From: Phycisphaeraceae bacterium | Lineage (GTDB): Bacteria; Planctomycetota; Phycisphaerae; Phycisphaerales; Phycisphaeraceae | Length of the DNA stretch: 64,000 nt | Direction: 5' to 3' | Assembly: GCA_028284155.1 (NCBI GenBank) | Contig: JANQSF010000065.1 | Coordinates: forward strand, 1-64,000 | In this document: piece after piece, positions 59,357 to 64,000 of the stretch | How positions within the stretch are numbered: the first letter of the stretch is position 1 | Layout of the letters: every line of letters starts with the position of its first letter | Program-made: the position numbers and the translations under genes | The notes under the pieces: model-generated | Database searches by the model: none | Told to the model about the DNA's origin: nothing | What the model saw: only the letters and a program-made list of their open reading frames with translations

Positions 59357-60205
59357 ATGTCAGAACTCGAACCTTTCTACGACGACGTACAGACACACTA
59401 CGACCTGTCGGACGACTTTTTTTGTCTGTTCCTCGACCCGACGCGCGTCTATAGCTGCGCGTACTTCGAGCGCGACGACATGACGCTGGAACAAGCGCAG
59501 ATCGCGAAGATCGACCTGTCGTTGGGCAAATGCGACCTGAATCCGGGGATGAAACTGCTGGACATCGGGTGCGGCTGGGGCGCGTGTGTCAAGCGCGCGG
59601 CTGAGCGGTACGGCGTCGAGGCGATCGGGTTGACGCTGAGCCGAAATCAGCAGGCGTACGCGCGTGAACTGGTCGCGGGTCTGCCCGTCGAGATCCGTCT
59701 GCAAGGGTGGGAGGAATTCGACGAGCCGGTGGACCGGATCGTTTCGATCGGCGCGTTCGAGCACTTCCGCAGGTCACGCTATGCGGCGTTCTTCGAGCGG
59801 TGCGCGTCGATCCTGCCGAGCGACGGGCGGATGCTGCTGCACTCGATTGTTTGGCCAAGCGTCGCGGAATTGGCGCAGAAAAACCTGCCGGTCGAGCATG
59901 AACACATCTTGTTTGCCAAGTTCATCCGCAAGGAGATCTTCCCGGGCGGGGAGCTTTGCAACCCGGAAGAGGTGGTGAGCGAGGCGCAGTCGGCAGGGTT
60001 CGAGGTCACGCGGATTCAGTCGTTACGCGAGCACTACGCGAAGACGCTGGCGATCTGGGCTGGGGCGCTGGAGGCGAAGCGCGATGAAGCAGTCGCGATG
60101 ACGAGCGAAGCGGTTTACGAGCGGTACATGAAGTACATGCTCGGGTGCTCGAAGTACTTCGGGTCCGGGCACTTGGATGTGAAGCAGTTTACGTTGTGCA
60201 AGTGA
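59357..60205 (+). CDS. Cyclopropane-fatty-acid/mycolic-acid-cyclopropane synthase-like methyltransferase
   Basis: A 282-residue SAM-dependent methyltransferase. The start with MSELEPFYDDVQTHYDLSDDFFCLFLDPTRVYSCAYF is the CFA-synthase signature, followed by the SAM motif LLDIGCGWGACVKRAAERYGVEAIGLTLS and VSIGAFEHFRRSRYAAFF. The length and lack of an extra N-terminal domain match the mycobacterial CmaA/MmaA form rather than E. coli Cfa. It should modify acyl chains of membrane lipids. The product could be a cyclopropane, methyl branch or hydroxylation. Alone, divergent from the sulfatase. Confidence 0.88.
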   Translation: MSELEPFYDDVQTHYDLSDDFFCLFLDPTRVYSCAYFERDDMTLEQAQIAKIDLSLGKCDLNPGMKLLDIGCGWGACVKRAAERYGVEAIGLTLSRNQQAYARELVAGLPVEIRLQGWEEFDEPVDRIVSIGAFEHFRRSRYAAFFERCASILPSDGRMLLHSIVWPSVAELAQKNLPVEHEHILFAKFIRKEIFPGGELCNPEEVVSEAQSAGFEVTRIQSLREHYAKTLAIWAGALEAKRDEAVAMTSEAVYERYMKYMLGCSKYFGSGHLDVKQFTLCK

Positions 60206-60270
60206 CGACGCGTTGTGGGCGGGTTGCGCGGGCCACAGAAGTGGCCGCGTCTGAGGCGGAATCGAGTTGA

Positions 60271-60957
60271 TCAGAGCTGGTTCATGGCTTTGTCCAAGGC
60301 GCTGACGGCGGCGGGGATCTTGAGCCATCGGCGGACTTCCTTCGCCTCTTCGAGCGTGCCCTTGGCTTTGAGTTGTTTGATCAGGTTCTTGAGGTGACGC
60401 TCGCGTTCGACGCCGAAACGTTCGTAACCCAACTCGAGTTCATGACGCGTGTACTTACTCATCGGGTCGTCCAGCCCGGTTTGTGAGCAGGCCCAGTCGA
60501 GCAAGCTGCGCGGGTTGGTCGTGTACTGGAACGTTTCGAGCGTGGCCTTGAGTCGCGTGGTGATCGGCAGGAACGGGTCGGTCAGCGGCTCGGGCAGTTG
60601 CCACAGCTCGTTCTCGAACTCGTTCTTGTTGCGTTGGCTGATCTGGCCGAGCCAGCCGTCGCCGGACGTCGCGGTCGACTTGAACTGCGACGTGTTCTGC
60701 GATCGGTTCTTGGTTGGCGGGGTCAATTCCTTGTCCTCGTCCGGGTCCCGCCGTTTCTCGATGGTGGTCAGCTCGGCCACGGCGGTGTTGACGGTCACCT
60801 TGCCCTTGTGGCGGAAGCGGATGACCAGGCGTTGAGCGGCCTTACCCTCGTGCGTGATGGCGGTGGCGGAGACGACGCTGCCCTCGCCCCATTCCGGGCG
60901 TCGGCTGTGCTCGACGACGTCTCCCTGCTGATAGCCCGTCCGTTCGATCGTGGCCAT
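60271..60957 (-). CDS. DUF3553 domain protein with helical C-terminus
   Basis: A 228-residue protein. Residues about 10-65 read GDVVEHSRRPEWGEGSVVSA, then LVIRFRHKGKVTVNTAVAEL, the DUF3553 pattern of small SH3-like beta barrels often found in UvrD-type helicases. The rest is polar and helical, with RSLLDWACSQTGL and HELELGYERFGVERERHLKNLIKQLKAKG. The frame is open 20 codons upstream of the Met used. A possible promoter lies ~370 bases upstream. No operon partner. The function is unknown; the barrel could bind nucleic acid or RNA polymerase. Confidence 0.75.
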   Translation of the reverse strand: MATIERTGYQQGDVVEHSRRPEWGEGSVVSATAITHEGKAAQRLVIRFRHKGKVTVNTAVAELTTIEKRRDPDEDKELTPPTKNRSQNTSQFKSTATSGDGWLGQISQRNKNEFENELWQLPEPLTDPFLPITTRLKATLETFQYTTNPRSLLDWACSQTGLDDPMSKYTRHELELGYERFGVERERHLKNLIKQLKAKGTLEEAKEVRRWLKIPAAVSALDKAMNQL

Positions 60958-61541
60958 GGCGAACCTGTAAGGGCGCGAGCCGGTGGGGTCTACCGCCGCG
61001 TCACGGGCGACGGACAACCGGATCGCTTGGAATCATGAAACTGGCGCGGCCGACGTGATGAAACACGCTGCGGAGGCCGCTGGGTCTTCCTGACACGACG
61101 GCAAGGTCAAAGCGAAAGTCGGTCCCCGCGACCTGCGCGTCGTTGTGCTGTTTGTGCCGAAATTCGGCGAATCGAAGTCTCTGGCATCCCGATCGATGGC
61201 GGGCGTCCGGCCCGTCATGCTGACCTCATCGTCGCTCTCTCGTCCACACCGACAGGCTTGACCTTGTATCCAATCCTTTCATCGGTCAAGCGCCAGATCG
61301 GCCTTCGATGAAGGATGCGTCAAAGTATAAGCGGCAACGGTCGCGGAGCCAAGGTGGCGGGTGACCGGTTGGGGCGGCAGGGCGCGTAAGTTCTGGTTTT
61401 ACAAAGTGGTACGCGGCAAGTTGACAACCGGATCGAGATTGGGACGAGCAGAGGTGGGGCGAAGGGCAGTGGGCAGACAGTCATGGCGTCAACGGCTGGC
61501 GAAATTCCCGGCCCCCTGACTCCCTCTATCCGATGCTCTTC
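60958..61541. promoter_or_regulatory. 584-base intergenic region with minus-strand promoter and long leader
   Basis: Between two minus-strand genes. A sigma70-like promoter (61352-61324, minus) would give a ~360-base leader before the DUF3553 gene. The leader contains a TTCATCG...CGATGAA inverted pair around 61276-61304. A 61-codon frame at 61218-61033 (minus) lies in it but has no ribosome-binding site or similarity. Upstream of the promoter (61353-61541) nothing was recognised. No tRNA or known riboswitch motif was seen, but a small RNA is possible. Confidence 0.4.
61324..61352 (-). promoter_or_regulatory. Sigma70-like promoter (minus strand)
   Basis: TTGGCT at 61352-61347 and TATACT at 61329-61324, with a 17-base spacer. 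The -10 matches consensus at five of six positions. The next minus-strand coding sequence is the DUF3553 gene about 360 bases downstream. Confidence 0.48.
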
Positions 61542-62633
61542 CTACTGAGGCACGTCGTCGTGCAACCGCCGCATCGCCTTGCGCAACAAGTGGCCTGCCA
61601 ACAAGAGCGGAGGCATGCGCAGCCAGTGTGACCGGACGTAGAGCAACCACTGCGACAGGCCGACGCCGGTCGGCCGATCCGCGTCGGCGAACGGGACGAG
61701 GGCTCGTGTGACCAGCGCGTCCATCAATCCGATGACCGGCGCGGGCGGTCGGCCAACCCGTGCGGCGCTGGCCACGTCGTCGGGCACGGGGGTGTCGAGC
61801 AGGCGGCGCGCGAAACGCAGGGCGTAGTAGAGCGGTCGATGCAGCGTCAGTTCGGTCGCCCGGTCGACCAGGCCCGGCCAGAAGTCGGGCTCGGCCGCGC
61901 CGAAGTGGCGCAGCATGTCGTCGATATCGAGCAGGTCACGCAAACCGCCGGCGAAGTCGCCGTCCTGAAACAGGTGCACAGCCGAGTGCAGCACCATGTC
62001 GTGTGGTGACAACACGTACAGGCCGTGGTCGGGTAGCGACCGGGCGTCGTTGAGCAAATACTGCGGGTCAGGGGTGAGTCGGCCGGACTCGGGCAGGATC
62101 GTGTGATGCACGTCGATCACCGTGCCGCGCGCGGCGTGCTGCATCGGTGGCAGTTCGTGCATCCATTGGCGGTAGTACCGCTGGTCGTACGCGTCGAGTT
62201 TCATCGGCTTCCAGCCGGACGCCGCCAGCGCACGCTCGGCGTCGTTGATGCGCGCCTTGGGTACGAGGATATCGACGTCGGTCACGAGTCGGCCGCGACT
62301 GTTGGGCAGTTCGGCCATGACGTACGCCGCTCCTTTGAGCAGCACGACCTTGGTGTCGAGGGGGTGCAACGCTTTGGCGATACGGTTCACTTCCCAGCGC
62401 ACGACGCGTTCGTGTTGGCCGGCCAATTGTCGGGCGGCGGCGAGGTGATCCTGGACCTTCGTCGGCAGGTCGGTTGGGAGTTGCGGTTCAGCATGGAGTT
62501 GTGCGGCGACGCGCGGCAGCAGACCGGCGTTGCGCACGGCCCGCAAGGTGTCGTCCCACCCGGGCGGGTCGAGGGTTTGCAGGCCATGCGGCGCGCGGAC
62601 GGCGCGCAACACGGGGCCAGCGGCGAGGGTCAT
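61542..62633 (-). CDS. Nucleotidyltransferase-family protein (NTP_transf_5 type)
   Basis: A 363-residue protein of the nucleotidyltransferase family often linked to exopolysaccharide/exosortase and lasso-peptide-like clusters. Key segment KVVLLKGAAYVMAELPNSRGRLVTDVDILVPK, where the G-R...D-x-D motif carries the metal-binding Asp pair. A later VLHSAVHLF and helical C-terminus ending HLLRKAMRRLHDDVPQ. The start overlaps the kinase stop (ATGA), so translation is coupled. The frame is open 92 codons further upstream but only as a shadow of the kinase gene. Nucleotide and acceptor are unknown. Confidence 0.8.
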   Translation of the reverse strand: MTLAAGPVLRAVRAPHGLQTLDPPGWDDTLRAVRNAGLLPRVAAQLHAEPQLPTDLPTKVQDHLAAARQLAGQHERVVRWEVNRIAKALHPLDTKVVLLKGAAYVMAELPNSRGRLVTDVDILVPKARINDAERALAASGWKPMKLDAYDQRYYRQWMHELPPMQHAARGTVIDVHHTILPESGRLTPDPQYLLNDARSLPDHGLYVLSPHDMVLHSAVHLFQDGDFAGGLRDLLDIDDMLRHFGAAEPDFWPGLVDRATELTLHRPLYYALRFARRLLDTPVPDDVASAARVGRPPAPVIGLMDALVTRALVPFADADRPTGVGLSQWLLYVRSHWLRMPPLLLAGHLLRKAMRRLHDDVPQ

Positions 62634-63589
62634 GGCGTCACCCCCGTCTGCTCGTCGGATGCAACACTCGCAACAGGCTCGCCGCGATCCGCCAGGTCGT
62701 CGAGCAACTCGATCGCGTCGTCGAGGTCGCTGTACGACAGGTCGTAACAGCCGCACGTGTCGATCAGGTCCGCCAACGTCTCGAAGGCGGGCTCGCCGAG
62801 GATGCTGAAGTTGAACGCGTCGTCGGCGAGGCGCAGCAGCGACTCGGCCTTGCTCGCCTGTTCCAGGGAGGGCGATGCGTCGGGCGACCAGGCTGGGAAC
62901 ACGACCCACGCGGCGCGGGCTGTTTCGTTGACGCGCTCGATGCTTGACAGTGGTGGCTGGACGTGCGCGACGGTGCCCTTACGTGTGCCCGGCGTGGCGG
63001 GGCCGAGGGTTGCGCTGGGGTCGAAGCCCTGAATCACACCGATCGATGCATCCTTGAGGCCGACCGGTAACGGTGCGGCATGGATGTCTCTTGTTCCGGG
63101 ATACATCATCGCCACTTCATCGCTGAGCAGCCGCCAGCCGCGCAGCATTAGCGCAGCGCACAGCGTGCTCTTGCCGCTGCCCGGTTGGCCTGGCAGCAGC
63201 AGAGCGCGTCCATTCTTTTCGACCACCGCCGAGTGCAGGATGAAGAACTGTTGCGGTCGCGTGAACAGGCACCAATTCAGCGCCCATTCCATCATGGGCA
63301 AAGCCAGTCGCCGATCGAACTGCGCGAAGGCCGGCTCACGGTCGATCAGGAACTTGGCCATGCGCGTGCGCGGGCGTCGCAGTGCGATGTGCGGGTCGAC
63401 GCGCACCTCGAAATCGACGATGCCGCCTTCTTCCGCCAACTCGTAGTGGTGATAGAGCGTCTGGATCGGCTGATGCAGTTCGGTCAGCCGCGTGCCAAGC
63501 CGGGCGACGAACGGCCCGATGCGCAGCAGCACGCCCGGCCCGGCAAGCCGGTTGGACAGGTCATCCTGGGCCAGTTGGTGCATCCGCAT
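62630..63589 (-). CDS. HprK-related kinase A (HPr-rel-A system)
   Basis: A 319-residue protein with an HPr-kinase-like core: ILHSAVVEKNGRALLLPGQPGSGKST (Walker A 134-142), LLSDEVAMMYP (Asp157/Glu158), and a later GTVAHVQPPLSS. The N-terminal ~100 residues are specific to the HprK-related kinase A family, found beside PqqD-like chaperones rather than HPr of a phosphotransferase system. It overlaps the PqqD-like gene by 29 bases and the nucleotidyltransferase by four. The phosphorylated partner is unknown; the PqqD-like neighbour or a peptide is a guess. Confidence 0.84.
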   Translation of the reverse strand: MRMHQLAQDDLSNRLAGPGVLLRIGPFVARLGTRLTELHQPIQTLYHHYELAEEGGIVDFEVRVDPHIALRRPRTRMAKFLIDREPAFAQFDRRLALPMMEWALNWCLFTRPQQFFILHSAVVEKNGRALLLPGQPGSGKSTLCAALMLRGWRLLSDEVAMMYPGTRDIHAAPLPVGLKDASIGVIQGFDPSATLGPATPGTRKGTVAHVQPPLSSIERVNETARAAWVVFPAWSPDASPSLEQASKAESLLRLADDAFNFSILGEPAFETLADLIDTCGCYDLSYSDLDDAIELLDDLADRGEPVASVASDEQTGVTP

Positions 63590-63875
63590 CGACAGGCTCG
63601 ATCAGGCCGCGCTCGTCAAACTGTTCGAGCAGTTGGGCCAATTGGTCGCGCAGCGTGGCGTCGACTTCGAGGTCCAGCGCTTCCGCCAGTCGCTTTGCCA
63701 ACTCATCGGCCGACGCGGGCCGGTGCGACAGCGATTCTAGCGCCGCGGCCGACAATTCATTGAGCAGGTGCGTCTCGCCCGACGGCACGTGGTAGACGAT
63801 CGTTTCTTCGTCCCAACGCCGCCAGCGCAGTTGATCGGGATCGGGCACGGCGAAGCGTTGAGTGTCGGCGGGCAT
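63561..63875 (-). CDS. PqqD-like peptide-chaperone protein (HPr-rel-A system)
   Basis: A 104-residue protein of PqqD type: RWRRWDEETIVYHVPSGETHLLNELSAAALESLSHRPASADELAKRLAEALDLE, where the H-L-L-N-x-L-S-A segment is the winged-helix signature. PqqD proteins bind leader peptides of modified peptides; this subgroup accompanies HprK-related kinase A. Starts at 63875 and 63884 are both possible, neither with a ribosome-binding site. It heads the three-gene overlapping cassette, though a further gene ends 60 bases upstream. Confidence 0.78.
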   Translation of the reverse strand: MPADTQRFAVPDPDQLRWRRWDEETIVYHVPSGETHLLNELSAAALESLSHRPASADELAKRLAEALDLEVDATLRDQLAQLLEQFDERGLIEPVDADAPTGPG

Positions 63876-63934
63876 GGGGGACATTATGCGCTGGTGCGCG
63901 TGACGGGCGGAAGGGTGTCGGTATACTTTGCCCC

Positions 63935-64000
63935 TCAAGATTTCTTAGATGGCTTCGCGGCCTTGTAATCCGTAATCCGCCCGCCCAGCTTGCGTTCCTC
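63935..64000 (-). CDS. C-terminal end of an unidentified gene, cut by window edge
   Basis: Twenty-one codons and a TGA are visible on the minus strand, ending RITDYKAAKPSKKS. The basic Lys/Ser-rich tail looks like a genuine C-terminus. The frame is open to the window edge. The gene would be upstream of and in the same direction as the PqqD-like cassette, so it may be part of it. The product cannot be identified from this fragment. Confidence 0.45.
   Translation of the reverse strand, partial: EERKLGGRITDYKAAKPSKKS

Noticed and set aside
61033..61218. 61-codon minus-strand frame in the gap upstream of the DUF3553 gene
   Set aside because: No ribosome-binding site, no similarity, composition like random GC-rich DNA.
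62634..62909. N-terminal extension of the nucleotidyltransferase frame
   Set aside because: The extra 92 codons are Arg-rich shadow of the HprK-like gene; the ATGA overlap gives a natural start at 62633.

Overview
The window is high-GC bacterial DNA that most resembles a planctomycete, probably of the Phycisphaerae type. I infer this from gene content rather than a marker gene. It has secreted beta-propeller dehydrogenases fused to or paired with c-type cytochromes, a sulfatase, pseudopilins with a C-terminal FADGHADL motif (H-X9-DG type), a neutral-ceramidase-like protein, several zinc-ribbon membrane proteins and an HPr-rel-A/PqqD cassette. No rRNA, tRNA, insertion sequence or CRISPR array was found. 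Both ends cut through genes.

Left part (1-17.4 kb): two cyclophilins, a DinB protein and a cysteine-desulfurase-like enzyme come first. A secreted DUF6797/propeller protein and a pseudopilin-HEAT-pseudopilin group follow. Next are a ceramidase-like protein, a zinc-ribbon protein with a degenerate vWA-like domain, SppA and a small lipoprotein. The part ends with an overlapping pair: a pentaheme PA14 cytochrome and a propeller dehydrogenase.

Centre-left (17.5-28.8 kb): the most unusual block is a plus-strand gene run. It encodes a membrane-anchored coiled-coil protein, a giant membrane-anchored coiled-coil protein ending in an McrB-like AAA+ domain, a DUF2357 (McrC-like) protein that seems to lack the nuclease lysine, an Hsp70/actin-fold-like protein with degenerate nucleotide motifs, and a TPR lipoprotein. 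The giant coiled coil contains thirteen consecutive repeats of exactly 80 residues. This is my candidate for an undescribed system, related by architecture to McrBC-type (type IV) conflict systems.

Centre (28.8-45.8 kb): this holds mostly housekeeping and envelope genes. They are an esterase, mtnP, two sigma/anti-sigma pairs (one in an operon with a PDZ-heme protein), ilvB with a possible leader peptide, a sugar dehydrogenase overlapping recJ tail to tail, a SpoIID-like protein, and an rnpA-yidD pair without neighbouring rpmH or yidC.

Right part (45.8-64 kb): a redox module combines a decaheme cytochrome, a cytochrome b-like membrane protein, a protein with two cNMP-binding domains and four ferredoxin clusters, a c554-like cytochrome, and a type-2 NADH dehydrogenase fused to a cNMP-binding domain. 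After it come a five-domain secreted dehydrogenase, a sulfatase, a CFA synthase-like methyltransferase, a DUF3553 protein, and the HPr-rel-A cassette (PqqD-like, HprK-like kinase, nucleotidyltransferase). Several families of short palindromic intergenic repeats are scattered through the window.
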